Positions 39,624-48,688 of a stretch of 64,000 nt of DNA are shown here, one piece after another. The notes beneath the pieces are model-generated. The model was not told the origin of the DNA, searched no databases, and saw only the letters and a program-made list of their open reading frames with translations. Within the stretch, counting starts at the first letter, position 1, and the number at the start of each line of letters is the position of its first letter. Location: the NCBI RefSeq assembly GCF_000295955.2, contig NZ_ALXE01000023.1, positions 1-64,000 of the forward strand. The letters are read 5' to 3'. Position numbers and translations under genes: made by a program. The stretch is from Pantoea sp. A4. Lineage in GTDB: Bacteria > Pseudomonadota > Gammaproteobacteria > Enterobacterales > Enterobacteriaceae.

Positions 39624-41171
39624 ATGCCCGTATCTTCTCTCTGCAATAGCCGTCTGCCACAGCTTAAACCCCTCACTTTGATACTGGCTGTTGTGCTAAG
39701 CGCGCCAGCTTATAGCCAGGTTTTGACGCGTGATAATGGTTCACCGGTGGGAGACAACCAGAACTCGCAAACCGCAGGCGACACTGGCCCCGTTCTGCTA
39801 CAGGACTCACAGCTGATTCAGAAGTTGCAGCGCTTTGACCGGGAAAGAATCCCCGAGCGGGTCGTGCATGCTCGTGGCACGGGCGCGCATGGTGAGTTCA
39901 CAGCCAGTAAGGATATTAGCGGGTTAACCGTAGCCGGCGTGTTCAAGCCTGGAACGGTAACGCCGGTGTTTGTACGCTTCTCATCGGTCGTTCATGGCTT
40001 GCATTCACCTGAAACGCTGCGCGATCCTCGCGGCTTCGCAACCAAGTTCTATACGGCTGAAGGTAACTGGGACCTGGTATCGAATAACCTGCCAGTCTTC
40101 TTTATTCGTGATGCGATTAAGTTCCCGGACATGGCACATGCGTTTAAGCCCGATCCACGTACGAATCTGGGGAATGACGCGCGTCGGTTTGACTTCTTTT
40201 CCCACGTTCCCGAATCCACTCATGGTCTGACACGGCTCTACTCTAATATGGGAACGCCAGCGAGCTATCGGCAGATGGACGGTAACAGTGTGCATGCTTA
40301 TAAGTTCATCAATGCCAAAGGCGAAGTACATTACGTGAAGTTTCGCTGGAAAACGCTACAGGGAGAAAAAAACCTCGACCCCAAACAAGTCGCAGAGATT
40401 CAGGGCACCACCTTCAGCCATATGACGGAAGACCTGGTTGCAGCGATCAACGAGAAAAAATTCCCTAAGTGGGATCTCTACATTCAAACCATCAAAGCCA
40501 GCGAGCTGGATAAGTTCGATTTTAATCCGCTAGATGCCACTAAAATCTGGCCGGGTATTGCGGAAGTTAAAGTCGGGCAGTTAGTGCTTAATCGCAACAC
40601 GGCTAACTATTTCCAGGAGACTGAACAGGTCGCCATGTCACCGTCTAACCTGGTACCCGGAATTGAACCTTCAGAAGATCGTCTGTTACAGGGGCGGCTC
40701 TTTGCTTACGCGGATACCCAAATCTATCGGGTTGGCACCAACGGCCTCGCCTTGCCGATCAACGCGCCTAAAGTTGCAGTGAACAATGGTAATCAGGATG
40801 GGGCAATGAATGGCGCAGTGACTGATACGCAAGGTGTGAATTATCAGCCCAGCCGCAGTTATCCACGCGAAGAACTGGCAAGCGCACGCTATAGCCAACT
40901 GGCGATTTCCGGGCACACCCAGCAGAAAGTGATTCATAAACCACAAAACTTCAAACAGGCCGGTGAGCTATATCGCTCTTTCAATGAGAAAGAGCGGGCC
41001 GATCTGATTGGCTCACTTGGCAGTTCATTAGCGACCGCAGACAGCACCAGTCGTCAGATCATGCTGTCTTACTTCTATAAAGCCGACAAGGAGTATGGTG
41101 AGCGGCTAGCCCGCGCGACTGAAGATGACATTAAAACCATCGCGGCAATGGCAGAAAAACTCCAGGATTAA
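39624..41171 (+). CDS. exported heme catalase (KatB-like)
   Basis: Monofunctional catalase of 515 residues. The start ATG 39624 follows GAGGAAC and gives a Sec signal peptide ending near residue 32 (LILAVVLSAPAYSQ), so the enzyme should be periplasmic. Distal heme His82 lies in RVVHARGTGAHG, the catalytic Asn in LVSNNLPVFFIRDA (154/155), and the proximal Tyr in RLFAYADTQIYRVG (near 350). The length fits small-subunit exported catalases such as Pseudomonas KatB. E. coli has aphA between tyrB and yjbQ; here the catalase occupies that place. Its likely role is defence against external peroxide. Confidence 0.9.
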   Translation: MPVSSLCNSRLPQLKPLTLILAVVLSAPAYSQVLTRDNGSPVGDNQNSQTAGDTGPVLLQDSQLIQKLQRFDRERIPERVVHARGTGAHGEFTASKDISGLTVAGVFKPGTVTPVFVRFSSVVHGLHSPETLRDPRGFATKFYTAEGNWDLVSNNLPVFFIRDAIKFPDMAHAFKPDPRTNLGNDARRFDFFSHVPESTHGLTRLYSNMGTPASYRQMDGNSVHAYKFINAKGEVHYVKFRWKTLQGEKNLDPKQVAEIQGTTFSHMTEDLVAAINEKKFPKWDLYIQTIKASELDKFDFNPLDATKIWPGIAEVKVGQLVLNRNTANYFQETEQVAMSPSNLVPGIEPSEDRLLQGRLFAYADTQIYRVGTNGLALPINAPKVAVNNGNQDGAMNGAVTDTQGVNYQPSRSYPREELASARYSQLAISGHTQQKVIHKPQNFKQAGELYRSFNEKERADLIGSLGSSLATADSTSRQIMLSYFYKADKEYGERLARATEDDIKTIAAMAEKLQD

Positions 41172-41180
41172 CCGGTAGAT

Positions 41181-41215
41181 AATGCGGCGGTGGGTTTCAC
41201 CGTCGCATTAATTTT
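41181..41215 (+). terminator. terminator after the catalase gene
   Basis: AATGCGGCGGTG and CACCGTCGCATT form a 12-base stem with one G.U pair and a five-base loop, followed by aattttatc. It is ten bases after the stop. Confidence 0.85.
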
Positions 41216-41282
41216 ATCGGTGGGTTTACCTTTTCCTGTGTTGCTGCACACTTAAGCGAGGTGATGCAAACAGGAAAAATCT

Positions 41283-41705
41283 ATGTGGCTTCAAACCCAT
41301 TTCAGTCTTAGCCCCAAATCGCGCGGTTTTCATCTGGTGACGGATGAAGTTGTCAGTCAGCTACCGCATCTGGCACGGGTAAAAACCGGGCTGCTCCATC
41401 TGCTGCTCCAGCACACGTCTGCTTCTTTAACGCTGAATGAAAATTGTGATCCCACGGTACGCAGCGATATGGAACAACATTTTTTGCGCTACGTCCCAGA
41501 AAATGCGCCCTATGAGCACGATTATGAGGGGCGGGATGATATGCCTGCACACATCAAGTCTTCCCTGTTAGGTGTTTCACTGTGCTTGCCGGTTAGTCGG
41601 GGCAAGCTCCAGCTGGGCACCTGGCAAGGCATTTGGTTAGGTGAACATCGTATTCGTGGCGGAGCACGGCGCATTGTGGCAACGCTGCAAGGAGAAGAAG
41701 AATGA
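41283..41705 (+). CDS. yjbQ: YjbQ family protein (UPF0047)
   Basis: Conserved 140-residue protein (E. coli 138). Purified E. coli YjbQ shows weak thiamine-phosphate synthase activity in vitro, but its true role is unclear. The family signature [25 protein letters not shown] (residues 40-65) and the His-containing C-terminal block [20 protein letters not shown] are complete. The stop overlaps the yjbR start (ATGA), so the two are translated together. Confidence 0.95.
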   Translation: MWLQTHFSLSPKSRGFHLVTDEVVSQLPHLARVKTGLLHLLLQHTSASLTLNENCDPTVRSDMEQHFLRYVPENAPYEHDYEGRDDMPAHIKSSLLGVSLCLPVSRGKLQLGTWQGIWLGEHRIRGGARRIVATLQGEEE

Positions 41706-42049
41706 CGCTTTCGGATTTGCTTTCGTACTGCATGACGAAACCTGGGGCAGAACAGCAGGTGCACAACGACTGGAAAGCCACGCAAATTCAGTATGATGGC
41801 ATACTGTTTGCCATGGTACATGAAGTGGAAGGACGCCCGGCCGTATCGCTGAAATCGACGCAAGCCCTGGCCGATCTGCTCCGGGAACAGCACAGCGATG
41901 TACTTCCCAGCCAGCGTTTAAATAAGGCGCACTGGAGTACCGTCTATCTGGATGGATCGTTAAAGGATTCTCAGCTCTACGCGCTGGCAGAAGCGTCATA
42001 TCAGCAGGCGGTGGCGGCTAAAGAGGCGGAACTGCGGGCAGGTCAGTGA
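41702..42049 (+). CDS. yjbR: YjbR/MmcQ family protein
   Basis: A 115-residue member of the MmcQ/YjbR family (CyaY-like fold), with function unknown though DNA binding has been proposed. Typical features are the N-terminal [30 protein letters not shown] and the C-terminal [32 protein letters not shown]. It overlaps yjbQ by four bases. In E. coli uvrA is next; here an alcohol dehydrogenase gene lies between, convergent and 15 bases away. Confidence 0.93.
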   Translation: MTLSDLLSYCMTKPGAEQQVHNDWKATQIQYDGILFAMVHEVEGRPAVSLKSTQALADLLREQHSDVLPSQRLNKAHWSTVYLDGSLKDSQLYALAEASYQQAVAAKEAELRAGQ

Positions 42050-42064
42050 CCCGCCCGCCGGGGA

Positions 42065-43117
42065 TTAGTTACGCAGTGAATCGAGATCGATCACGAAGCG
42101 GTATTTCACATCGCTTTTCAGCATGCGCTCGTAGGCTTCATTGATTTGCTGCATATCAATCAGCTCAATATCCGACACGATATTGTGCTGGCCGCAGAAA
42201 TCTAGCATCTCTTGCGTTTCCGCGATGCCACCAATCAGCGAGCCTGCAATGCTGCGGCGTTTGAAGATCAGGTTAAACACCTGCGGTGCTGGGTGATCGT
42301 GCTCTGGTGCACCCACCAGCGTCATGTTGCCATCCAGTTTCAGCAGGGTGATAAACGGGTTCAGGTCATGCTGTGCTGCAACCGTATTCAGGATGAAGTC
42401 AAAGCTGTTGGCATGAGCCGCCATTTGAGCGGCATCTTTAGAGATAACCACTTCATCTGCGCCCAGACGTTTACCATCTTCGATTTTGCCCGGCGAAGTG
42501 GTGAACAACACAACATGCGCGCCCATCGCATGGGCAATTTTCACGCCCATATGACCAAGGCCACCCAGTCCAACAATACCCACTTTTTTACCTGGGCCAA
42601 CGTTCCAGTGACGCAGCGGTGAGTAGGTGGTGATACCGGCGCACAGCAGGGGAGCTACACCCGCGAGGTCAAGATTCTCCGGGACGCGCAGCACGAAGTT
42701 TTCATCGACCACGATAGAAGTGGAGTAGCCGCCGAAGGTGATAGCGCCCGTTTCGCGATCTTCACCGTTATAGGTGCCAACAAAGCCATTCTCGCAGTAC
42801 TGCTCCAGTCCCTGAGCGCAGCTTGGACAGCTACGGCAAGAGTCGACCATACAGCCAACGCCCACCAGATCGCCCACTTTATATTTACCGGTATGTGCAC
42901 CTACAGCGGTAACACGACCAACAATTTCATGGCCTGGCACTACAGGGAAAATGGTGTTCTTCCACTCATTGCGAGCCTGGTGGAGATCCGAGTGGCAGAC
43001 GCCACAGAATAACACTTCAATTTGTACATCATGGGCGCGCAGTTCACGCGGCTTGTAGTCAAACGGTACCAGCGCAGATTTAGCATCCTGAGCGGCATAG
43101 GCGTGCGAAATATTCAT
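42065..43117 (-). CDS. zinc-dependent alcohol dehydrogenase (YahK/CAD-like)
   Basis: NADP-type medium-chain dehydrogenase, similar to E. coli YahK (aldehyde reductase), 350 residues. Catalytic zinc ligands are visible: Cys in FCGVCHSDLH (near 37-43) and the GHEIVG motif (near 64). The structural zinc site has four Cys (SCRSCPSCAQGLEQYC, near 93-108). The cofactor loop GLGGLGHMGVKIAHAMGAHVV is near 182-202. It probably reduces aldehydes in detoxification. It is inserted between yjbR and uvrA relative to E. coli. An inverted repeat (GCGGTGA/TCACCGC, 43160-43177) lies in its promoter region. Confidence 0.88.
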   Translation of the reverse strand: MNISHAYAAQDAKSALVPFDYKPRELRAHDVQIEVLFCGVCHSDLHQARNEWKNTIFPVVPGHEIVGRVTAVGAHTGKYKVGDLVGVGCMVDSCRSCPSCAQGLEQYCENGFVGTYNGEDRETGAITFGGYSTSIVVDENFVLRVPENLDLAGVAPLLCAGITTYSPLRHWNVGPGKKVGIVGLGGLGHMGVKIAHAMGAHVVLFTTSPGKIEDGKRLGADEVVISKDAAQMAAHANSFDFILNTVAAQHDLNPFITLLKLDGNMTLVGAPEHDHPAPQVFNLIFKRRSIAGSLIGGIAETQEMLDFCGQHNIVSDIELIDMQQINEAYERMLKSDVKYRFVIDLDSLRN

Positions 43118-43159
43118 GGTGTCTCCAGTTTGATGTGTCGTGAGTATCTTCGAAGAGTA

Positions 43160-43177
43160 GGCGGTGAGAGATCACCG
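43160..43177. promoter_or_regulatory. inverted repeat upstream of the alcohol dehydrogenase gene
   Basis: GCGGTGA (43160-43166) and TCACCGC (43171-43177) form a perfect seven-base inverted repeat with a GAGA spacer, 43 bases upstream of the gene start. It could be an operator for an unlinked regulator. Confidence 0.35.
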
Positions 43178-43273
43178 CAAAACGCGGCAACGCCAGTAGC
43201 GTGCCAAAGGGGAACAGGAGAAAGGATAGTCACTGAGCGGCATAGCGTATATGCCTGTATGTGTCGAAATCTT

Positions 43274-43305
43274 GCCTGTTTCTCCACACCTGCGGGGAAA
43301 CAGGC
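43274..43305 (-). terminator. probable terminator after uvrA
   Basis: On the minus strand GCCTGTTTC (43305-43297) pairs with GAAACAGGC (43282-43274) across 14 bases. The tail aagatttcg is weakly U-rich. It lies 28 bases after the uvrA stop. Confidence 0.55.
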
Positions 43306-43332
43306 GAGAAGAAACAGATACAGGAGAACGGT

Positions 43333-46164
43333 TTACGCTTTGTTCAGCAACGGTTTGAGGAAGCGTGCCGTGTGTGACTGCTCACACTCGGCAACGGTTT
43401 CCGGTGTGCCAGCCACCAGGATTTGGCCACCGCCGCTGCCGCCTTCTGGGCCGAGATCGACAATCCAGTCTGCGGTTTTGATTACATCGAGGTTGTGCTC
43501 AATCACCACGATGGTATTACCCTGATCGCGCAGCTGATGCAGGACTTCCAGCAGTTGCTGAATATCGGCAAAGTGCAGGCCGGTAGTCGGTTCATCCAGA
43601 ATATAGATGGTCTGACCGGTGCCGCGCTTGGACAGTTCACGCGCCAGTTTCACACGCTGTGCTTCACCACCGGACAGCGTCGTGGCGGACTGCCCAAGGC
43701 GAATATAGGACAGGCCCACGTCAATCAGCGTTTGCAGCTTACGCGCCAGTGCTGGCACCACATCGAAGAACTCGCGTGCTTCTTCAATCGTCATCTCCAG
43801 CACTTCGTGAATGCTTTTGCCTTTGTATTTGATCTCCAGCGTTTCACGGTTATAGCGTTTGCCTTTGCACTGATCGCAGGGAACGTAGATATCTGGCAGG
43901 AAGTGCATTTCCACTTTCAGCACGCCATCACCCTGACAGGCCTCACAACGTCCGCCGCGCACGTTAAAGCTGAAACGCCCTGGGTTATAGCCGCGCGAAC
44001 GTGATTCAGGCACACCGGCAAACAGCTCACGCACCGGGGTGAAAATGCCGGTATAGGTGGCCGGGTTGGAACGTGGTGTACGGCCAATCGGGCTTTGGTC
44101 GATATCGATGACTTTGTCAAAGTGTTCCAGCCCGGAGACCTCGCGATATGGAGCCGGTTCGCTGTTCACTGCGCCATTAAGCTGGCGCTGAGCGATCGGG
44201 AACAGCGTATCGTTGATCAAGGTCGATTTGCCTGAGCCGGATACGCCGGTAATGCAGGTAAACAGGCCGACGGGCAGCGTCAGAGTGACATCTTTAAGGT
44301 TGTTACCGCGCGCGCCGCTCAGCTTCAGGACTTTGCTCGGATCACCTTTAACGCGCTCCTGGGGAACGGCGATCTCGCGCTTGCCGCTGAGGAACTGGCC
44401 CGTCAGCGAAGCCTCTTGCGCCATAATTTCATGCACCGTACCCTCTGCAACGATTTGCCCGCCGTGCACCCCGGCACCTGGGCCAATATCAATCACATGG
44501 TCTGCGGCGCGAATGGCATCTTCGTCATGTTCCACGACGATCACGGTATTACCGAGATTACGCAGGTGAATCAGGGTTTCCAGCAGACGTTCGTTATCGC
44601 GCTGGTGCAGGCCAATCGATGGCTCATCCAGCACATACATCACGCCGACTAAGCCAGCACCAATCTGGCTGGCAAGGCGAATACGCTGCGCTTCGCCGCC
44701 GGAGAGGGTTTCTGCCGAGCGGGACATTGAGAGGTAGTTCAGGCCCACATTGACCAGGAAGCTCAGACGATCGCCAATCTCTTTCAGGACTTTTTCGGCA
44801 ATTTTGGCGCGTTGTCCGCTGAGTTTCAGGTTGCGGAAAAAGTCCATTGCATGGCCGATGCTCATATCTGAAATCGTCGGCAGCGTGGTGTTCTCGACAA
44901 ACACATGGCGCGCTTCACGACGCAGACGTGTGCCTTCGCAGCTGGTGCAGGAGCGGTTGCTGATGTATTTCGCCAGATCTTCGCGGACGGCGGCAGACTC
45001 AGTCTCTTTGTAGCGGCGCTCCATGTTATGCAGTACGCCTTCGAACGGATGGCGTCTGACCGAGGTATCGCCGCGATCGTTGATGTATTTGAACTCGATG
45101 CTCTCTTTGCCAGAACCGTACAAAATCACCTGTTGGGTTTTATCGTCGAGGCTGTTGAACGGCGCTTCAACGTCAAAATTGAGGTGCTCAGACAGTGAGC
45201 GCAGCATCTGGAAATAGTAAAAGTTACGACGGTCCCAGCCGCGAATCGCGCCGCCAGCCAACGAAAGCTCTGGGTTTTGTACCACGCGATCGGGATCGAA
45301 ATATTGCTGCACGCCAAGCCCGTCACAGGTTGGGCAAGCACCGGCTGGGTTATTAAAGGAGAACAGGCGAGGTTCCAGTTCACGCATGCTATAGCCGCAA
45401 ACCGGGCAGGCAAAGTTGGCCGAAAACAGCAGTTCTTCTGCCTCTTTGTCGTCCATATCGGCCACAATCGCGGTGCCACCAGACAGCTCCAGCGCAGTTT
45501 CAAAAGATTCGGCCAGGCGGGTTGCCAGATCGTCACGCACTTTGAAACGATCAATCACCACTTCGATGGTGTGCTTCTTTTGCAGTTCGAGCTTAGGGGG
45601 ATCGGAGAGATCGCACACTTCGCCGTCGATCCTGGCGCGAATGTAGCCCTGAGATGCCAGATTCTCCAGCGTCTTGGTGTGTTCACCTTTGCGATCTTTC
45701 ACCACCGGTGCCAGCAACATCAGGCGGCGGCCTTCATCCTGCTCCAGGACCTGATCGACCATCTGGCTGACCGTCTGTGCGGCTAACGTGACGTCGTGGT
45801 CCGGGCAGCGGGGTTCACCCACGCGTGCAAACAGCAGGCGCAGGTAATCGTGAATTTCAGTGATGGTGCCCACGGTTGAGCGTGGGTTGTGCGACGTGGA
45901 TTTCTGTTCGATGGAAATGGCAGGAGAGAGCCCTTCGATGTGGTCTACATCGGGTTTTTCCATCAGCGACAGAAACTGACGTGCGTACGCAGAGAGCGAT
46001 TCTACGTAACGGCGCTGGCCTTCAGCGTACAGGGTATCGAAGGCGAGCGAGGATTTTCCTGAGCCAGACAGACCGGTGATCACAATCAGTTTGTCACGCG
46101 GAATGGTCAGGTTAATGTTTTTCAAATTATGGGTGCGAGCACCGCGAACTTCGATCTTATCCAT
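43333..46164 (-). CDS. uvrA: excinuclease ABC subunit A
   Basis: Damage-recognition ATPase of nucleotide excision repair. It is 943 residues (E. coli 940). Two ABC modules are clear: Walker [14 protein letters not shown] near residue 31 and [13 protein letters not shown] near 640, signatures [12 protein letters not shown] near 490 and [12 protein letters not shown] near 830. Two zinc fingers are present (CPVCG...CPTCDG near 253-280; CEACQGDG...CDQCKG near 740-765). It is divergent from ssb, with a LexA box between them, so it is SOS-induced. Confidence 0.98.
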   Translation of the reverse strand: MDKIEVRGARTHNLKNINLTIPRDKLIVITGLSGSGKSSLAFDTLYAEGQRRYVESLSAYARQFLSLMEKPDVDHIEGLSPAISIEQKSTSHNPRSTVGTITEIHDYLRLLFARVGEPRCPDHDVTLAAQTVSQMVDQVLEQDEGRRLMLLAPVVKDRKGEHTKTLENLASQGYIRARIDGEVCDLSDPPKLELQKKHTIEVVIDRFKVRDDLATRLAESFETALELSGGTAIVADMDDKEAEELLFSANFACPVCGYSMRELEPRLFSFNNPAGACPTCDGLGVQQYFDPDRVVQNPELSLAGGAIRGWDRRNFYYFQMLRSLSEHLNFDVEAPFNSLDDKTQQVILYGSGKESIEFKYINDRGDTSVRRHPFEGVLHNMERRYKETESAAVREDLAKYISNRSCTSCEGTRLRREARHVFVENTTLPTISDMSIGHAMDFFRNLKLSGQRAKIAEKVLKEIGDRLSFLVNVGLNYLSMSRSAETLSGGEAQRIRLASQIGAGLVGVMYVLDEPSIGLHQRDNERLLETLIHLRNLGNTVIVVEHDEDAIRAADHVIDIGPGAGVHGGQIVAEGTVHEIMAQEASLTGQFLSGKREIAVPQERVKGDPSKVLKLSGARGNNLKDVTLTLPVGLFTCITGVSGSGKSTLINDTLFPIAQRQLNGAVNSEPAPYREVSGLEHFDKVIDIDQSPIGRTPRSNPATYTGIFTPVRELFAGVPESRSRGYNPGRFSFNVRGGRCEACQGDGVLKVEMHFLPDIYVPCDQCKGKRYNRETLEIKYKGKSIHEVLEMTIEEAREFFDVVPALARKLQTLIDVGLSYIRLGQSATTLSGGEAQRVKLARELSKRGTGQTIYILDEPTTGLHFADIQQLLEVLHQLRDQGNTIVVIEHNLDVIKTADWIVDLGPEGGSGGGQILVAGTPETVAECEQSHTARFLKPLLNKA

Positions 46165-46245
46165 TCACATTTCCCGGATTAGCAACACTCGCCATGCCTT
46201 GCTGACATGACCAGCAGAACGCATCATTATGGCACAAAAAAAAAG

Positions 46246-46261
46246 CTGAATAAATATCCAG
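46246..46261. promoter_or_regulatory. LexA box between uvrA and ssb
   Basis: CTGAATAAATATCCAG, read on the minus strand as CTGGATATTTATTCAG. It differs from the recalled E. coli uvrA box at two of 16 positions. One half-site carries CTGG instead of CTGT, so binding may be slightly weaker. It is 82 bases upstream of uvrA. Confidence 0.8.
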
Positions 46262-46323
46262 TACTCTTTGCAATTTGGTGACAAACCAGGCGAAAATGGA
46301 ACCCTGCTCGGAAAGTGGGAACT

Positions 46324-46344
46324 CCACGTGTGACGTGGTAGAAT
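46324..46344 (+). promoter_or_regulatory. inverted repeat and -10 before ssb
   Basis: CCACGT-GTG-ACGTGG (46324-46338) is a perfect inverted repeat directly followed by TAGAAT (46339-46344), a likely -10 for ssb. A protein bound here would compete with RNA polymerase, or the repeat may be incidental. Confidence 0.4.
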
Positions 46345-46388
46345 TCACGGTTTAGACTTTAAGCATCAACTCATCGGGAGACACCAAC

Positions 46389-46937
46389 ATGGCCAGTCGT
46401 GGCGTTAACAAAGTGATTCTAGTCGGGAATCTGGGTCAGGATCCGGAAGTACGTTACATGCCAAATGGTGGCGCGGTGGCGAACATTACGCTGGCAACGT
46501 CAGAAAGCTGGCGTGACAAGCAAACCGGTGAGAACAAAGAGATCACCGAATGGCACCGTGTTGTGCTGTTTGGCAAGTTAGCCGAAGTAGCCGGTGAATA
46601 CCTGCGTAAAGGCTCACAGGTTTACATTGAAGGCCAGCTGCGTACCCGCAAATGGCAGGACCAGAGCGGTCAGGAAAAATACACCACCGAAGTCGTGGTT
46701 AACGTTGGCGGCACCATGCAGATGCTGGGCGGCCGTCAGCAGGGCGGTAACGCAGGCGCTCCTATGGGCGGCGGTCAGGGCCAGAGCAACAACAACAACG
46801 GTTGGGGCCAGCCACAGCAGCCACAGGGCGGCAATCAGTTCAGCGGCGGCGCGCAGTCTCGTCCGCAGCCACAACAGCAGAGTGCCCCGGCGAATAACGA
46901 ACCGCCGATGGACTTTGATGACGACATTCCATTCTGA
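46389..46937 (+). CDS. ssb: single-stranded DNA-binding protein
   Basis: Tetrameric ssDNA-binding protein for replication, repair and recombination. It is 182 residues. The OB fold occupies residues 1-112 ([39 protein letters not shown]...), followed by a Gly/Gln/Asn/Pro-rich flexible linker and the acidic tip MDFDDDIPF that recruits partner proteins. GGGAG precedes ATG 46389. It is divergent from uvrA, as in E. coli, and followed by a strong terminator. This marks the end of the E. coli-like order. Confidence 0.98.
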   Translation: MASRGVNKVILVGNLGQDPEVRYMPNGGAVANITLATSESWRDKQTGENKEITEWHRVVLFGKLAEVAGEYLRKGSQVYIEGQLRTRKWQDQSGQEKYTTEVVVNVGGTMQMLGGRQQGGNAGAPMGGGQGQSNNNNGWGQPQQPQGGNQFSGGAQSRPQPQQQSAPANNEPPMDFDDDIPF

Positions 46938-47016
46938 GTGGAATAAAGCCACCGCCGTTAAATCATGCTTGATGTAATGTTTTAACCGGTTGTCTTTAAA
47001 AGAAAAAGCAATTTAG

Positions 47017-47052
47017 AGCCCTGCGAGTGTGCAACATTCGCAGGGCTTTTTT
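47017..47052 (+). terminator. rho-independent terminator after ssb
   Basis: Ten-base stem AGCCCTGCGA/TCGCAGGGCT with an 11-base loop and six T. Confidence 0.9.
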
Positions 47053-47207
47053 ATTTTCCGCTGCCTGCGTGAATGTTTATTGCGCGAGTGCTGTAAAAGC
47101 GAGGACTGCGATTTCAAACAATGTGCTGCGCTACAGCCTGTGGACTCTGCGTCAGTAGCCGGGAGGTAACATAACAATTACCATCAAAGCGAGGGCACTC
47201 CTCAACA

Positions 47208-47882
47208 TTAAGTGAGGATTAGCGCGCGCTTAAAGGAAAAAATGTGTGCCTGGGTAGCGCTGGCTGCGTGCTGTTTATCACCGGAAGCGAGTGCATTGAT
47301 AATCTCGTTATGCTCATCAATCACTTCATCAATATGGTCACGATTAGACAGGGTCGTTGCCCAGAAACGTTGGGTCTGAGCATGTATGACGCTAAGAATA
47401 TCTGAGAGACGGCGATTGCCTGCGATATCAGCCAGTACCTGATGAAACTCGCGGTCTAATAACATCATTTTTTCGCGGTTACGTGACTTACCTGCCAGAG
47501 CAATTTGCTGATTCAGGTCACGCAGTTGTTGAATATGTGACTCGCTGGCTTTCTGGCTGGCAAGCTCAGCACAGAGCGTCTCGTTTACCAATCGAACCTC
47601 AATCAATTCCAACGCATCGTCAATCGACAGAGGGGCAACCATTACGCCTTTACGTGGAATGATCTGCAACAGCCCCTCGGTTGCCAGACGGTGAATCGCC
47701 TGGTTGATGGGGGTGCGTCCCATTTCTAAATCATCCATGACTTGAGCAGTATTTAAATATTCCCCGGGCTTGTAACGCAGGGTGGTCAGCCGGTATCTGA
47801 ACGCCAGATAGGCCTGTTCATTTAACGAAAGACTCTTCTCTGGGTTGGCCGGGTTCACACTTTCAGTAACTGACTCACTCAT
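47208..47882 (-). CDS. GntR-family (FCD-type) transcriptional regulator
   Basis: A 224-residue regulator starting at ATG 47882 (MSESVTESVNPANPEKSLSLNEQAYLAF) after AGGA; the open frame continues upstream without similarity and over the likely operator. The N-terminal winged helix spans about 18-85, with the GntR pattern YLNTAQVMDDLEMGRTPINQAIHRLATEGLLQIIPRKGVMV. An all-helical FCD ligand domain covers about 95-215, with metal-type residues (DREFHQVLADIAGN; HNEIINAL; HIFSF). It is divergent from the DUF2848/amidase operon, which it most likely controls. The ligand is unknown. Confidence 0.9.
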   Translation of the reverse strand: MSESVTESVNPANPEKSLSLNEQAYLAFRYRLTTLRYKPGEYLNTAQVMDDLEMGRTPINQAIHRLATEGLLQIIPRKGVMVAPLSIDDALELIEVRLVNETLCAELASQKASESHIQQLRDLNQQIALAGKSRNREKMMLLDREFHQVLADIAGNRRLSDILSVIHAQTQRFWATTLSNRDHIDEVIDEHNEIINALASGDKQHAASATQAHIFSFKRALILT

Positions 47883-47953
47883 CACGACATTCCTTTTTTT
47901 GCCTGTGAGACATATTACACAAAAAAGTGGCATGAAAATCGCTAGTTTGAAAA

Positions 47954-47973
47954 CACTGTGAAATTTCACTGTG
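47954..47973. promoter_or_regulatory. palindrome between the GntR-type gene and the DUF2848 operon
   Basis: The core GTGAAATTTCAC (47958-47969) is a perfect 12-base palindrome. Extended to CACTGTGAAATTTCACTGTG it is palindromic at 18 of 20 positions and also contains CACTGTGA as a direct repeat. It is 24 bases before the DUF2848 start and 72 bases before the regulator start. This suits an operator that controls both promoters. Confidence 0.6.
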
Positions 47974-47996
47974 ATTTTTAAAGAGAGGATTATCGC

Positions 47997-48677
47997 ATGC
48001 ACCTTCAGTTCACTCTCGGCGATCAAACCGCCACGACCCTCGATGTTGAGGTTACTCATTTCATTATTGCGGGTTGGGCAGGACGCGATAAAGACGCTGT
48101 TTTGCACCACATCAGGGAACTTGAGGCCTTAGGCGTGCCCGCTCCTGGTGCAGTGCCTCTGTTCTATCGTGTTGCAACTAACCAGCTAAGTCAGCTGCAG
48201 CAGCTGGAAGTGGTGGGAAATGAAACCTCCGGTGAAGCCGAGCCTTTCGTGTTCTTCCATCGCGGAGAGTGGTGGGTTTCTCTCACCTCTGACCACACTG
48301 ACCGCTATCTGGAGACATTTAGCGTAGCGCTCTCCAAGCAAGCCTGTATTAAACCCGTTGCCCGCACTGCCTGGCGTATGGCGGAGGTGATTGAGCACTG
48401 GGATTCACTGGTGCTGACCTCATGGATTAAAGAGCACGATGAGTGGGTGGTTTATCAGCAAGGTACGCTTGCCTCACTGCTTACGCCACAGGACCTGTTG
48501 GCGCGTTATCTGGAGGGAGCTGAAGCGAGAGAAGGAATGGCGATGTCCTGCGGCACCTTAGGGGCTATTGGCGGCATTCGCCCAGCCAGTGAATTCCGTA
48601 TGTCTCTGCACGATCCCGTGTTGAAGCGCACGCTGGAACACGCTTATCAAACCGGTGCACTGCCGGTGGTGGCATAA
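47997..48677 (+). CDS. DUF2848 family protein
   Basis: A 226-residue cytoplasmic protein recognised as DUF2848-like, of no known biochemical function. Visible features are HHIRELEALGVPAPGAVPLFYRVA (residues about 38-62), SDHTDRYLETF (near 98-108) and the C-terminal MSCGTLGAIGGIRPASEFRMSLHDPVL. The layout recalls fumarylacetoacetate-hydrolase-type proteins, which is only an impression. AGAGGA precedes ATG 47997. First gene of a four-gene operon; the amidase starts 11 bases after its stop. Confidence 0.75.
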   Translation: MHLQFTLGDQTATTLDVEVTHFIIAGWAGRDKDAVLHHIRELEALGVPAPGAVPLFYRVATNQLSQLQQLEVVGNETSGEAEPFVFFHRGEWWVSLTSDHTDRYLETFSVALSKQACIKPVARTAWRMAEVIEHWDSLVLTSWIKEHDEWVVYQQGTLASLLTPQDLLARYLEGAEAREGMAMSCGTLGAIGGIRPASEFRMSLHDPVLKRTLEHAYQTGALPVVA

Positions 48678-48688
48678 GGAGCTCGCTG

